Shown: positions 17,818 through 27,769, counted from the first letter of the stretch. The stretch is DNA of 64,000 nt from Cyclobacteriaceae bacterium (GCA_023151255.1 JAKLJG010000001.1:92206-156205); one strand, 5' to 3'. A program made the numbers and translations. Notes: generated by a model not told the origin, from the letters alone.

Positions 17818-19149
17818 TTAATCGCGGGTTTTTATGGTAACGCTTTCGTTAATCCAACACCCTACACGCTGTGTTTCACCTGCTGACCAGTTCACCAGGA
17901 AGATATCTTCTTTAGACGGGAACTGATCTTTGGCCATGGCCATTTTTTTGGCATCGCCTGCACGCTGGTACATTTCGTAAGCTGCTATGTACACCAGTCG
18001 GTCAGCCGCCATGTTTTCTTTTTTGGCGCAATCGGAAAAACTTTGATAGTACAGGTCACCGATTTTTTCATAAGCTTCTTTCTTTGAGCCATCGGCTGCC
18101 AATGCCTGCCGGTATAACTCACGTGCGCCCGGTTTATTGCCGTTCTTGGCTTCAATAGCACCTAAATAGATCATCATATCGGCCTTATCGGAGTTTGTCG
18201 GAGCCAGTTCAAGGGCTTCTTTAAAGAGTTGTTCAGCTTTAGAGTAGTTCTCAGCAGCGAGGTAACGTATGGCCAGGTTTTTGGCTAAACCAAAATCTTT
18301 TTCCTGTGTGTGTATTGCCTCAGCGGCCTCCAGCCAAAGTGGATCGTCTGTACATTTATCTTGCAGCATAAAGGCAAATATTTTTTTGGCGGTGCCTATA
18401 TCAGCAGGATTGGCTTTGAACTTGGGGCCAAGGTTTTTACGTACAAAATCACAGTTTACGGTTACCATGCTCAGCAAAATCTTATCAACATCGCCCTTCA
18501 TATTTTCCAGTTTATCGACCGGTTTGCCTTCGCTGCGCGCCTTTTTGATTTTAGCATCGATAATGGACATTACCTTGTCGTAGCGTTCAAGCACTTGTTC
18601 ATCCGTGAGTGTTTTTAGTTTAAGTTTGTTGATCTTGGTGGATTGCATGTATGGCACCAGGGTCCCGTCCAGCGTATTGTTGCCATTCAGTTCGATGGCT
18701 TTATCCATGAGGCTCAAAACATAAGCCTCTTTACCACTTTCATTGGCATAATATTTAGCAGCCATCAGGGCCTTGCGGTTGGTTACCGGTGCCTCCTCGC
18801 CACAGTTGGCAATGCGCAAGTCATGAATAAGCAACAGCGAATCAATGTAAACCCGCTTCTTGGCAGGATCAGTCTCGGCACTGGCCACTTTATCGAAAAT
18901 TTCAGCGCCATTTATGTAAATGCTGGTATTCAGTTTGGGATTGTTCTTCAATAACCAGTTAAGGGGTGGTAGTGCCGCCTTAAAGTTGTTATTGCTTTTG
19001 GCATCGGTGTACAGCGTAACCTTTTCCTGCTCAATAGCTTTGGCCTCGCCTTGGCTAAAAGCCCATTCTTTGCATTGGGCAAAAGCGGTAGTCAATGTAA
19101 ATGAACCGAACAATCCGGCAATCAGTAATTTCACTACGTTGTTTTTCAT
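17818..19149 (-). CDS. Secreted tetratricopeptide-repeat protein
   Basis: 443 residues with a signal peptide (MKNNVVKLLIAGLFGSFTLTTAFAQ). The C-terminal part has TPR-like helices, with ENYSKAEQLFKEALELAP and GNKPGARELYRQAL among the clearest. It is probably periplasmic or attached to the outer membrane. It follows the outer-membrane protein gene by 8 bases and precedes lptC, a context known in Bacteroidota for envelope-assembly genes; its biochemical role is unknown. ATG 19149 is chosen rather than an in-frame GTG at 19158, which would overlap the previous stop. Confidence 0.82.
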   Translation of the reverse strand: MKNNVVKLLIAGLFGSFTLTTAFAQCKEWAFSQGEAKAIEQEKVTLYTDAKSNNNFKAALPPLNWLLKNNPKLNTSIYINGAEIFDKVASAETDPAKKRVYIDSLLLIHDLRIANCGEEAPVTNRKALMAAKYYANESGKEAYVLSLMDKAIELNGNNTLDGTLVPYMQSTKINKLKLKTLTDEQVLERYDKVMSIIDAKIKKARSEGKPVDKLENMKGDVDKILLSMVTVNCDFVRKNLGPKFKANPADIGTAKKIFAFMLQDKCTDDPLWLEAAEAIHTQEKDFGLAKNLAIRYLAAENYSKAEQLFKEALELAPTNSDKADMMIYLGAIEAKNGNKPGARELYRQALAADGSKKEAYEKIGDLYYQSFSDCAKKENMAADRLVYIAAYEMYQRAGDAKKMAMAKDQFPSKEDIFLVNWSAGETQRVGCWINESVTIKTRD

Positions 19150-19157
19150 ATTTTTCA

Positions 19158-20441
19158 CTAGTCAAACTTTCTACGAACAAACCACTGATCATTAAACGTA
19201 AGCCCGAAATAAACCTTGAAATACGTTTCTTCGAGTATGTTTTCTGATCGGTTGCCTCTTTTTCCAGTACTAAAGGCCAAATCAATACTTGAGCGGCCTG
19301 CAGGCAAGGAAAAGCCAAAATTAATGCCAAAATCCTTAAGCTGGTTATTATTAATTAAAAACGGATACCGCTCCAATTTAAATCCGGCCCGGTAGGTAAC
19401 CCGGTCAAAAAACCTGCTTGAAAGGTAGTCAGGGGTATATTCTCCCCCAAAGGCCACCCGCCAGGCTCTTCCCAAGCTACCCAAATCGTCTTCATTCAGG
19501 CTATTGAAGTCAGCCCAGTTTTGCATGCCGAATTCCACCGCGGCCGACCAGTTGGCCGATTTGCTAACAGAAAAGCCAGCCAGCAAACCACTGGGTATTG
19601 ATATTCTGCCCCGGTAATTCACCAGGGTGTCCAATGTTAGTGGATTCCCTGAAGTCGTTCTTCGCTCATAGGTTGTGGTTTTACGAGCCTTCAGGTTAGT
19701 AGCAAAACTGTAAGTAAGCCCGGCACTCAAAATTATGTTGTTCCTCTTACCAAGCGAATCTTTGCTGAAAGACAAACCACCAGTGAACTGGAAATCGTTT
19801 ACATAGGTTTGCTCTTTTACGGCAATTAAAAAAGGAACCGGTTGATTAACATTGATGAGGGTGTTGGCATAATCGTTCTCTATGGAACTAAATACGTAAG
19901 CCGCCTTTAATCCAATTGCCCAGTTTTTATGAAGGCGATAGCCGTTACTCCAATAAAGTTGGTTCAATCCACCGCTTCCCTGTTCCTGAACAGCAATAGT
20001 ATCCACTACAATATTGTTGTTATCGCGAACGGAGTCGTAGTAAACAAATTTATAATTCACATTGGTAAAGGGCATTAATCCAACCGAGGTTGTCCATTTA
20101 CCGGGCTTCAGAGGAAAGGCAGCAGCCAGGTAGTTTAGGTTGCCTCCGGTACTCTTCAAATTGGTCGTATCGCCTTTTATGGATTTTGATTCAACCAATA
20201 GTCCGCTTGCAAAAACGGTGTAGTAATTAAACACCAGCAAAGCCGGATTTTGATTATTCAGAAACCAATATTGCGGCTGGGCTACACCGGTGCCGGCCAT
20301 ACCCTGATTATAAATAAGCGAGTTACCGTACGGTTCACCAATACCAAACGTAGAGAATGGCGAACGGGCGGCCTGGCCAAATGAGGCGGTAAATAGCAGC
20401 ATTAAAATAAATGTGCTTAAACTGGACTTAAAGGCAATCAT
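19158..20441 (-). CDS. Putative outer-membrane beta-barrel protein
   Basis: 427 residues. A signal peptide starts MIAFKSSLSTFILMLLFTAS and ends near FGQ. The remainder alternates short polar and aromatic strands, contains GIGEPYGNSL and GMAGTG as in Bacteroidota transport-porin-like proteins, and ends in aromatic-rich strands (FKVYFGLTFNDQWFVRRKFD), as expected for a barrel. The substrate is unknown. The cluster with TPR, LptC and PpiD-like genes suggests an envelope role. ATG 20441 is preferred because a promoter covers the longer alternative at 20516. Confidence 0.8.
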   Translation of the reverse strand: MIAFKSSLSTFILMLLFTASFGQAARSPFSTFGIGEPYGNSLIYNQGMAGTGVAQPQYWFLNNQNPALLVFNYYTVFASGLLVESKSIKGDTTNLKSTGGNLNYLAAAFPLKPGKWTTSVGLMPFTNVNYKFVYYDSVRDNNNIVVDTIAVQEQGSGGLNQLYWSNGYRLHKNWAIGLKAAYVFSSIENDYANTLINVNQPVPFLIAVKEQTYVNDFQFTGGLSFSKDSLGKRNNIILSAGLTYSFATNLKARKTTTYERRTTSGNPLTLDTLVNYRGRISIPSGLLAGFSVSKSANWSAAVEFGMQNWADFNSLNEDDLGSLGRAWRVAFGGEYTPDYLSSRFFDRVTYRAGFKLERYPFLINNNQLKDFGINFGFSLPAGRSSIDLAFSTGKRGNRSENILEETYFKVYFGLTFNDQWFVRRKFD

Positions 20442-20486
20442 CGGCACAAACCGCGCAATTATCACTATTTCTACTTTTTGGGCACG

Positions 20487-20517
20487 CAAATATGAATGCT
20501 TTAAAATTGTTTTCAAA
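20487..20517 (-). promoter_or_regulatory. Promoter of the outer-membrane protein/TPR operon
   Basis: Minus-strand TTTG (20514-20517), 19-base spacer, CATATTTG (20487-20494), one mismatch from TAnnTTTG. The spacing is typical, and the transcript start would be near 20480. Confidence 0.5.
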
Positions 20518-20594
20518 AACCGGAAAGCCCGGTATTTTACTTGTACCTGACAGGCAACTGATTCTTGGCTAACGCTCGGCTGCTGGAGTTAGTA

Positions 20595-20617
20595 TAGTTT
20601 TGATTTGGTTAGCTTTG
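20595..20617 (+). promoter_or_regulatory. Two overlapping TAnnTTTG boxes before anmK
   Basis: TAGTTTTG at 20595-20602 and TAGCTTTG at 20610-20617 both match the consensus. No convincing upstream TTTG is seen at the right spacing. The second box lies 22 bases before the ATG. Confidence 0.5.
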
Positions 20618-20639
20618 TTTTTTCTAATCCACCTTTGGC

Positions 20640-21713
20640 ATGCTTTATCAAACGCACTATCACGTCATCGGGCTCATGTCGGGCACTTCACTTGATGGGG
20701 TTGATCTGGCCTACTGCACATTTACCCGCAATAAAAATACATGGCGATACGCTGTTCAACAGGCCGAAACCGTTGGTTATGATAGGGCTTGGAGAAAAAG
20801 GTTAGAAACAGCTCATCAAATACCTGGAGAAAAACTGATTCAATTGCATGTTCAGTATGGTCAGTATCTTGGCAATCTAGTGAACAGGTTTTGCAGCAGG
20901 CATGCCATTGATAAAGTTGATTTCATTGCCTCGCACGGCCACACCGTTTATCATCAGCCGGATAATGGTTTTACCTTTCAACTGGGTGATGGCAATGCGA
21001 TACATGCGGCCACAAACAAAAAAGTTGTTTTCAATTTCAGAAGCCTGGATGTTGCACGGGGTGGACAAGGCGCACCACTGGTGCCGGTTGGCGACCATTT
21101 ACTTTTTGATGACTATGATGTTTGCCTTAATCTGGGAGGTATCGCCAACTGTTCCATGATTCATCAAAAAAAGCGGGTTGCATTCGACATCTGTTTTGTA
21201 AACATGCTGCTGAATTACCTGGCTGAACAAAAGGGTAAAAAGTATGATAAAAATGGTGCGCTTGCATCAACGGGTTGTGTTGATAAGGTTTTATTGAAAA
21301 AGTTAATGACCATTTATGCTGCAATTCGGAAAGCACGACCTTCGCTGGGTCGGGAATTTTTCGAAAAGCAAATCAAGCCTTTGTTTGAACATTCTCCTCT
21401 TTCTGTTTCGGACAAGCTTGCCACAGCGGTTGAATCAATGGCTTATGAAGTAAACCGTGCGTTACCCGGTAAGAAGGAGGTGGTGCTTTGTACGGGAGGA
21501 GGTGCACTGAATTCATACCTGATGTATCGGTTGCTTGATCTCGCTGGCGACAGCGCTACTTTTATTGTTCCGGATGAATCGCTTATAAAATTTAAAGAAG
21601 CGGTTGTATTCGCCTTTTTGGGTGTATTGCGCGTGCGGAATGAAATCAACTGTTTAAAAAGTGTAACCGGTGCCACACGGGATTCCTCATCGGGTTTGCT
21701 GGCGGGTTTCTGA
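20640..21713 (+). CDS. anmK: Anhydro-N-acetylmuramic acid kinase
   Basis: 357 residues. The enzyme phosphorylates and opens 1,6-anhydro-MurNAc in peptidoglycan recycling. The ATP-binding N-terminus reads GLMSGTSLDGVDLAY, followed by ASHGHTVYHQP, the GDGNAI segment, a DVARGGQGAPLVP loop and a CTGGGALNSYLM C-terminal nucleotide site, all characteristic of AnmK. Length is normal. It is divergent from the envelope cluster and followed after 42 bases by the dehydrogenase, which has its own box. No murQ or nagZ is in the window. Confidence 0.95.
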   Translation: MLYQTHYHVIGLMSGTSLDGVDLAYCTFTRNKNTWRYAVQQAETVGYDRAWRKRLETAHQIPGEKLIQLHVQYGQYLGNLVNRFCSRHAIDKVDFIASHGHTVYHQPDNGFTFQLGDGNAIHAATNKKVVFNFRSLDVARGGQGAPLVPVGDHLLFDDYDVCLNLGGIANCSMIHQKKRVAFDICFVNMLLNYLAEQKGKKYDKNGALASTGCVDKVLLKKLMTIYAAIRKARPSLGREFFEKQIKPLFEHSPLSVSDKLATAVESMAYEVNRALPGKKEVVLCTGGGALNSYLMYRLLDLAGDSATFIVPDESLIKFKEAVVFAFLGVLRVRNEINCLKSVTGATRDSSSGLLAGF

Positions 21714-21736
21714 TGCCCGTAAAAACTTTAACTTTG
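21707..21736 (+). promoter_or_regulatory. Promoter of the Glu/Leu dehydrogenase-family gene
   Basis: TAACTTTG at 21729-21736 is a full TAnnTTTG match, with TTTC (21707-21710) 18 bases upstream as an imperfect -33 element. The ATG lies 19 bases after the box. Confidence 0.55.
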
Positions 21737-21755
21737 CCGCTTCATTAATTCTCTT

Positions 21756-22982
21756 ATGAAAGATCTCCTTCGGCAGTTTGAAGACAAACGCCCTGAAATT
21801 GTATTTGAATGGAAAGATCCGGAAACAGAAGCTGAAGGGTGGGTGGTTATTAATTCGCTGCGCGGTGGTGCGGCTGGTGGTGGTACACGTATGCGGCCCG
21901 GTTTGGATAAACGTGAAGTAGAATCACTAGCCAAAACGATGGAGGTTAAATTCACAGTTTCCGGCCCGCCCATCGGAGGGGCCAAATCCGGCATTAACTT
22001 CGACCCGAACGATCCGCGAAAAGAAAGCGTGCTGAGGCGGTGGTATGCAGCGGTTATGCCATTGCTTAAATATTATTATGGCACCGGTGGTGATCTGAAT
22101 GTGGACGAAATCCATGAAGTCATTCCGATTACCGAGGATGTGGGCATCTGGCATCCGCAAGAGGGTGTTTTTACCGGCCACTACAAACCCACCGAGCCTC
22201 AAAAGGTAAATCGTATTGGTCAGCTCAGGCGCGGTGTAATTAAGGTAATTGAAGATGAACGCTTTACCCCATCTCTTGAAAAAAAATATACAGTTGCTGA
22301 TATGTGCACCGGGTATGGCGTAGCCCAGGCTGTGAAGCACTATTATGATCTGTGGGGAGGCAACATTACCGGTAAGCGGGCGGTAATCCAGGGGTGGGGC
22401 AATGTTGGAGCAGCAGCCGGATTTTACCTGAGCCAGTTAGGTGTAAAAATTGTTGGGATTATAGGAAGGGATGGGGGACTTATCAACAGCAGGGGTTTTA
22501 CCGTGGATGAAATTCGTGCGTTAATTTTGAACCGCGACAGAAACCACCTGGCTGCCGATAACCTGATTGCCTTTGATGAATTAAACCGCAAAATCTGGGA
22601 TGAGGAATTTGAGATTTTTATCCCTGCTGCTGCCTCACGGTTAGTTACGCGCGATCAGGTTGACAGGATGATTAATTCTAAACTTGAAGTGTTCTCGTGT
22701 GGAGCTAACGTTCCCTTTGCTGATCCGGAAATCTTTTTTGGCCCGACCGGTCTGTATGCCGATCAGAATTTTTCGGTCATTCCGGATTTTATTGCCAACT
22801 GCGGCATGGCGCGCGTGTTCGCTTATTTTATGGAGAATGAAGTGAGCATGGAAGATGAAGCCATCTTTACCGACATATCCAACACCATCCGAACGGCTTT
22901 ACAACGAACACATGCTGCCAATCCGGTGAAAACCGGTATCGCACAAACTTCGTTCGAACAGGCGTTGCGGCAACTGGTTTAG
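21756..22982 (+). CDS. Glu/Leu/Phe/Val dehydrogenase family protein
   Basis: 408-residue NAD(P)-dependent amino-acid dehydrogenase. The substrate-binding half has GGAAGGGTRMRPG, PPIGGAKSGINFDP (catalytic-type lysine) and GTGGDLNVDE; the Rossmann half has GWGNVGAAAG. It catalyses reversible oxidative deamination of an amino acid; whether glutamate or a branched-chain or aromatic amino acid is preferred cannot be settled by eye. The length is slightly under typical hexameric GDH (~420-450). Its stop TAG interlocks with the TAA of convergent nhaD (4-base overlap). Confidence 0.9.
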   Translation: MKDLLRQFEDKRPEIVFEWKDPETEAEGWVVINSLRGGAAGGGTRMRPGLDKREVESLAKTMEVKFTVSGPPIGGAKSGINFDPNDPRKESVLRRWYAAVMPLLKYYYGTGGDLNVDEIHEVIPITEDVGIWHPQEGVFTGHYKPTEPQKVNRIGQLRRGVIKVIEDERFTPSLEKKYTVADMCTGYGVAQAVKHYYDLWGGNITGKRAVIQGWGNVGAAAGFYLSQLGVKIVGIIGRDGGLINSRGFTVDEIRALILNRDRNHLAADNLIAFDELNRKIWDEEFEIFIPAAASRLVTRDQVDRMINSKLEVFSCGANVPFADPEIFFGPTGLYADQNFSVIPDFIANCGMARVFAYFMENEVSMEDEAIFTDISNTIRTALQRTHAANPVKTGIAQTSFEQALRQLV

Positions 22983-24298
22983 TGGTGAACGGCAAGGAAG
23001 GGCTGAATGATAAGGTAAATAATAGCTCCGGCAAAGTAACCCAGCAACGCCAGCAGCGAGGCTTTCTTCATGTACCAGATAAAATCAATCTTTTCCATGC
23101 CCATAACGGCCACACCGGCTGCCGAACCGATAATCAGTACACTGCCGCCCGTACCGGCACAGTACGCCAGGTACTCCCAAATCAGGTGGTCTTGCGGATA
23201 GATGCTCATGTCATACATGCCCATGCTGGCGGCAACCAGCGGTACGTTATCAACGATGGAAGATAGAATGCCAATTAGCGTAATGATGATTCGTTGATCG
23301 CCTACACTCTTATCTAGCCAGGCTGCGAAGTGATGCAGGATTTCCATCGACTCCAGAGCGCTTACCGCCAGCAGAATTCCAAGGAAGAACAACACGCTGG
23401 GTACATCTATGCGGCTCAACGCCCCGGCAGCCGTATAAGGTCTCTTCTCTGCTTCATCCATATGGGGGTTAATCAGTTCTGAAACTACCCACAGCACACC
23501 CAGCGCCAGCAGCATGCCCAGGTAGGGTGGCAGGTGCGTAACGGTTTTAAAAACAGGTACCGAAATGAGGCCGCCAACACCCAAGAAAAACATTGTTTTT
23601 GAACCTTTGATGGGCGTACTGCTATGGGCATGTCCATGCCCATGAGTATGGCTGGTCTCGGTTAACTGGTTATCAGCGTGACCGAGATCACCTTTCAGAG
23701 TGAATTGAAGGTATAATAACGGAATAACCATGCAAATTATACTGGGCAGAATTAGGGTAATGATAATGTTACCCGAAGAAATCTGTCCGCCAATCCACAA
23801 CATGGTAGTGGTTACATCGCCTATGGGCGACCAGGCACCACCGGCATTGGCTGCGATAACCACCATCGCAGCAAAAAACAAACGCATTTCTTTGTTGGGC
23901 ACCAGCTTTCGCAATAATGAAATCATCACAATGGAGGTCGTCAGGTTATCCAGTATGGCGCTCAGAAAAAAAGTTACCCAACAGATAATCCACATCAGTT
24001 TTTTAGGGTTCTGCGTTTTTATTTTATCAGTAATGATGCGAAAACCCTGGTAGGCATCCACCAGTTCAACAATGGTCATGGCGCCCATCAGGAAAAAGAG
24101 AATAGCCCCGATTTGGCCCAGGTGGTGATTGAGTTGTTCGCCAATATGCCCAATGCTTTCGTGCTGAAAAACTGCGTAGAGCGTCCAGCAGATAACCCCG
24201 GTTAACAGGGCCGAAGCCGTTTTATTTACTTTAATGGGATGCTCCAGCGCAATGCAGAGGTAGCCGATAACGAAAATGGCAATGACAAACGTTTCCAT
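22979..24298 (-). CDS. nhaD: NhaD-type sodium/proton antiporter
   Basis: 439 residues with about 11-12 hydrophobic helices. AILDNLTTSIVMI and NAGGAWSPIGDVTTTMLW are the ion-transporter-superfamily helix-break motifs of NhaD, and their partner appears in the second half as SIVDNVPLVAAS. It would expel Na+ or Li+ in exchange for protons. Odd feature: a cytoplasmic loop with the histidine run SHTHGHGHAHSSTP near the middle, which might sense pH or bind metal. It is convergent with the dehydrogenase gene; no strong promoter box is visible upstream. Confidence 0.9.
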   Translation of the reverse strand: METFVIAIFVIGYLCIALEHPIKVNKTASALLTGVICWTLYAVFQHESIGHIGEQLNHHLGQIGAILFFLMGAMTIVELVDAYQGFRIITDKIKTQNPKKLMWIICWVTFFLSAILDNLTTSIVMISLLRKLVPNKEMRLFFAAMVVIAANAGGAWSPIGDVTTTMLWIGGQISSGNIIITLILPSIICMVIPLLYLQFTLKGDLGHADNQLTETSHTHGHGHAHSSTPIKGSKTMFFLGVGGLISVPVFKTVTHLPPYLGMLLALGVLWVVSELINPHMDEAEKRPYTAAGALSRIDVPSVLFFLGILLAVSALESMEILHHFAAWLDKSVGDQRIIITLIGILSSIVDNVPLVAASMGMYDMSIYPQDHLIWEYLAYCAGTGGSVLIIGSAAGVAVMGMEKIDFIWYMKKASLLALLGYFAGAIIYLIIQPFLAVHH

Positions 24299-24383
24299 AG
24301 TTCAGGGTTTGGCAATCGCTGAAATATGAAAATTTTTGCCCGTATGTAAAAGAGAAATCTGTTAAGGGATAATTACAGTTCAA

Positions 24384-25706
24384 TCACTTTAATCCGAATA
24401 AATCACCATTCAGGGCATTTAGTGCTTTTTCTTTAAACACGGTGTTAATCAGTACCGATATATTGTTGGTACTGCCGCCAACGGAAACCATACGAATGGG
24501 AATATCAGCCAACGCATGAAAAACCTTTTCCAGGATACCCTGCTGCCCGCCAATTTTGTGCCCCACCAGGCAAATAATGGTTTGGTTGGTATCTACTTCA
24601 ATGCTGCCGAATTTTCTTAACTCGGTTTCAATGGAGGTCAGGTTGGTCGTGTTATCGATGGTCAATGAAACAGCTACCTCCGATGTGGAAATCATGTCAA
24701 TCGGAGTTTTGTATTGTTCAAACACCTCGAAAACCTTTCGCAGAAAACCGTAGGCCATGAGCATACGCGATGATTTTATATTAATAGCCGTGATACCGTC
24801 TTTGGCGGCCACCGCTTTAATGGTTCCTTCGGTGCCCTTGTTGCTGATAATGGTGCCGGGTGCCTTTTCGTCCATCGTATTTTTTAAGCGTACCGGTACA
24901 TTGTTTTTTTGCGCAGGCACAATGGTTGAAGGGTGAAGAATTTTTGCACCGAAGTAAGCCAGTTCAGAGGCCTCATCAAACGTTAGTTCCGAAATGGGGT
25001 AGGTTTTTTTTACAATGCGTGGATCGTTGTTGTGCATTCCATCAATGTCAGTCCAGATCTGGATTTCTTCGGCCTGAATAGCCGCTCCGATAAGCGAAGC
25101 GGTATAGTCGCTGCCTCCGCGTTTCAGGTTATCAATTTCATTGCGGTGGTTGCGGCAGATGTACCCCTGGGTGATGATGATGTCAACAGGGGCCAACGAT
25201 TTTAACAGGGGCTTGAGGCGCTGTGAAATTTTTTCTACTTCCGGCTCCTCATTTTCATCAATCGTCATAAAGTGCAGGGCGGGTAGCAGGCGCGCGTTGA
25301 TTTTCTGTTCCTGCAGGTACTGGTAAAATAATTCCGTGGAAATCAATTCGCCCTGGGCCAGCAGTTCGCGGTAACTCTTGTCATCAAACTGGCCTGCAGC
25401 AAGCAACCGGATGAAAATAAAAAAGCGGCTTACAATTTCCTGGCCGATGGCTTTGAAGGTCTGGGTGGTATAGAGTTCGGCAATGAACGACTGGTAGTGG
25501 TTTTCAAGTGCGGTAATTTCTTTTTCTGCTGCAATAACGTCTTCTTTTAATAGAAAGTCGCCAATGCGTACAAGCGCATTGGTAGTTCCGGATAAAGCAG
25601 ACAGCACTATGATTTTTTGTCCGGGTGTTTCCGTTATCAGCCGGACAATTTTTTTCATCCGGTCGGGCTGGCCAACCGAAGTGCCGCCAAATTTTAATAC
25701 CAGCAT
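24384..25706 (-). CDS. Aspartate kinase
   Basis: 440 residues, monofunctional. LKFGGTSVG at the N-terminus is the ATP/aspartate kinase signature; GGSDYTASLIGAA and WTDIDGMHNNDPRIV complete the kinase domain, and two ACT domains (about 300-440) should give feedback control by lysine, threonine or a related product. It catalyses the first step from aspartate to Lys, Thr and Met. ATG 25706 is preferred; the frame also allows a TTG at 25712. No asd or homoserine dehydrogenase is adjacent. Confidence 0.93.
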   Translation of the reverse strand: MLVLKFGGTSVGQPDRMKKIVRLITETPGQKIIVLSALSGTTNALVRIGDFLLKEDVIAAEKEITALENHYQSFIAELYTTQTFKAIGQEIVSRFFIFIRLLAAGQFDDKSYRELLAQGELISTELFYQYLQEQKINARLLPALHFMTIDENEEPEVEKISQRLKPLLKSLAPVDIIITQGYICRNHRNEIDNLKRGGSDYTASLIGAAIQAEEIQIWTDIDGMHNNDPRIVKKTYPISELTFDEASELAYFGAKILHPSTIVPAQKNNVPVRLKNTMDEKAPGTIISNKGTEGTIKAVAAKDGITAINIKSSRMLMAYGFLRKVFEVFEQYKTPIDMISTSEVAVSLTIDNTTNLTSIETELRKFGSIEVDTNQTIICLVGHKIGGQQGILEKVFHALADIPIRMVSVGGSTNNISVLINTVFKEKALNALNGDLFGLK

Positions 25707-25723
25707 ATGCAAAAGTTAGGCGG

Positions 25724-25731
25724 CAAAGTTA
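25724..25731 (-). promoter_or_regulatory. Promoter -7 box of aspartate kinase gene
   Basis: TAACTTTG on the minus strand, a full TAnnTTTG match 17 bases before the ATG at 25706. The dnaK terminator lies just upstream, so a dedicated promoter is expected here. Confidence 0.55.
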
Positions 25732-25747
25732 GAGAAGGATGCATAAA

Positions 25748-25781
25748 TTAAAAGCCCTGCGCATCAAGCGACAGGGCCTTT
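25748..25781 (-). terminator. dnaK terminator
   Basis: Stem GCCCTG (25754-25759) with CAGGGC (25772-25777), flanked by A- and T-rich arms; minus-strand reading ends in TTTTAATTTA. Confidence 0.7.
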
Positions 25782-25802
25782 AAGTTTACAGGTTAACAAA
25801 AG

Positions 25803-27719
25803 TTACTTCTTATCGTTCACTTCTTCGTACTCTACATCCGATACGTTATTACCATCTGTTGAGCCTGAGGCACCGCTGCCGGCATTTGCGCCCGGCTGCG
25901 CTCCGGCATTTTGGGTGGCCTGGTACATTTCCTGTGAGGCAGCCTGCCAGGCTCCGTTCAGGGCGGCCATGGCTGTATCGATGGCAGTCAGATCCTGGTT
26001 CTTATGTGCTTCTTTCAGTTTTTCAAGGGCACTGTTAATAGCGCTCTTGTTTCCATCCGAAAGTTTATCGCCATATTCTTTCAACTGCTTCTCGGTTTGG
26101 AAGATCATTGAGTCGGCCTGGTTAATCTTCTCGGCCCGTTCTTTCATGCGTTTGTCTTCTTCGGCATGGGCCTGGGCTTCCTGCTTCATCTTTTGGATCT
26201 CGGCATCGGTTAGGCCGCTGGATGCTTCGATGCGGATCTTCTGTTCCTTACCGGTGCCCTTATCTTTAGCCGATACATGCAAAATGCCGTTGGCATCAAT
26301 ATCGAAGGTTACTTCAATTTGAGGAATGCCGCGCGGTGCCGGGGGTATTCCATCCAGGTGGAACCGGCCGATGGTGCGGTTGTCTTTGGCCATTGGACGT
26401 TCACCTTGTAACACATGTATCTCCACCGAAGGCTGGTTATCGGCAGCCGTTGAGAATACTTCCGACTTCTTGGTGGGGATGGTGGTGTTCGATTCAATGA
26501 GTTTGGTGAACACGCCACCCAGTGTTTCAATACCAAGCGACAGCGGGGTAACATCCAGCAGCAACACATCCTTCACCTCACCGGTAAGCACACCGCCCTG
26601 AATGGCAGCACCTACGGCCACCACTTCATCGGGATTTACACCTTTCGAAGGTTTTTTGCCGAAGAATTTCTCCACTTCTTCCTGAATGCGGGGGATGCGG
26701 GTTGAGCCGCCCACCAGAATTACCTCGTCAATCTGACTAACTGTGATCCCGGCATCGGCCACGGCTTTGCGGCATGGCTCGAGTGTTCTGCGTACCAGGT
26801 CATCTACCAGTTGCTCAAATTTTGAACGCGTAAGTTTTTTTACAAGGTGTTCAGGCACTCCGTCAATAGACGTAATGTACGGAAGGTTGATTTCAGTTTC
26901 CTGCGAGCTTGATAACTCAATCTTGGCTTTTTCGGCAGCTTCTTTCAAGCGTTGCAGGGCCATCGGGTCTTTGCGCAGGTCGATGTTGCGTTCGGCCTTG
27001 AATTCATCGGCCAGCCAGTTAATGATTTTCATATCGAAGTCATCACCGCCAAGGTGCACATCACCGTTGGTTGATTTCACTTCGAATACGCCATCGCCCA
27101 GTTCCAAAATGGAGATATCGAATGTACCACCACCCAGGTCGTACACGGCAATCTTCATGTCTTTATTTTTCTTATCGAGGCCGTACGCCAATGCGGCCGC
27201 AGTCGGTTCGTTGATGATGCGCTTCACATCCAGGCCGGCAATCTGGCCGGCTTCTTTGGTAGCCTGCCGTTCGGCATCGTTAAAATAGGCGGGTACCGTA
27301 ATGACTGCTTCCGTAACGGTAGTACCCAGGTAATCTTCGGCTGTGGTCTTCATTTTTTGAAGAATCATCGCGGAGATTTCCTGCGGGGTGTATAGGCGAT
27401 CACCAATGCGCACGCGCACCGTATCGTTGTTGCCGCTTTCAACCTGGTAGGAAACAAACTTCATTTCCTCGGTCACATCGGCATATTTTTTACCCATAAA
27501 CCGTTTAATGGACATAACCGTGTTTTTGGGGTTGGTTATGGCCTGTCGCTTTGCCGGGTCGCCCACCTTACGCTCGCCCTTGCCGCCATCCAGAAAAGCA
27601 ACAATGGACGGGGTGGTTCTGCGGCCTTCGCTGTTGGCTATCACTACGGGCTCGTTGCCCTCCATTACGGCTACGCAGGAGTTGGTCGTGCCCAAGTCTA
27701 TTCCTATAATCTTTCCCAT
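25803..27719 (-). CDS. dnaK: Chaperone DnaK (Hsp70)
   Basis: 638-residue Hsp70. The ATPase domain has [17 protein letters not shown] at the start, the [12 protein letters not shown] phosphate-2 loop near 195 and [11 protein letters not shown] near 337. The hydrophobic [17 protein letters not shown] hinge follows near 390, then the substrate-binding and lid domains, ending in a Gly/Ala/Ser-rich tail and EEVNDKK. It is monocistronic here, ending in its own terminator and divergent from prfC; grpE-dnaJ lie about 12 kb away in the window. Confidence 0.98.
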   Translation of the reverse strand: MGKIIGIDLGTTNSCVAVMEGNEPVVIANSEGRRTTPSIVAFLDGGKGERKVGDPAKRQAITNPKNTVMSIKRFMGKKYADVTEEMKFVSYQVESGNNDTVRVRIGDRLYTPQEISAMILQKMKTTAEDYLGTTVTEAVITVPAYFNDAERQATKEAGQIAGLDVKRIINEPTAAALAYGLDKKNKDMKIAVYDLGGGTFDISILELGDGVFEVKSTNGDVHLGGDDFDMKIINWLADEFKAERNIDLRKDPMALQRLKEAAEKAKIELSSSQETEINLPYITSIDGVPEHLVKKLTRSKFEQLVDDLVRRTLEPCRKAVADAGITVSQIDEVILVGGSTRIPRIQEEVEKFFGKKPSKGVNPDEVVAVGAAIQGGVLTGEVKDVLLLDVTPLSLGIETLGGVFTKLIESNTTIPTKKSEVFSTAADNQPSVEIHVLQGERPMAKDNRTIGRFHLDGIPPAPRGIPQIEVTFDIDANGILHVSAKDKGTGKEQKIRIEASSGLTDAEIQKMKQEAQAHAEEDKRMKERAEKINQADSMIFQTEKQLKEYGDKLSDGNKSAINSALEKLKEAHKNQDLTAIDTAMAALNGAWQAASQEMYQATQNAGAQPGANAGSGASGSTDGNNVSDVEYEEVNDKK

Positions 27720-27741
27720 GATCGTGTTTATTTACAAATTG

Positions 27742-27769
27742 ATAAACTAAGTCCCGGAAGGCTTATCAA
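27742..27769 (-). promoter_or_regulatory. Possible dnaK promoter
   Basis: Minus-strand TTG (27767-27769), 17-base spacer, TAGTTTAT (27742-27749); the last base differs from TAnnTTTG. It is placed 22 bases before the ATG. Weak but well positioned. Confidence 0.35.

Noticed and set aside
20441-20516. Longer start for the outer-membrane protein at 20516
   Set aside because: It would lie in the -33 element and place 25 residues before a clean signal peptide.
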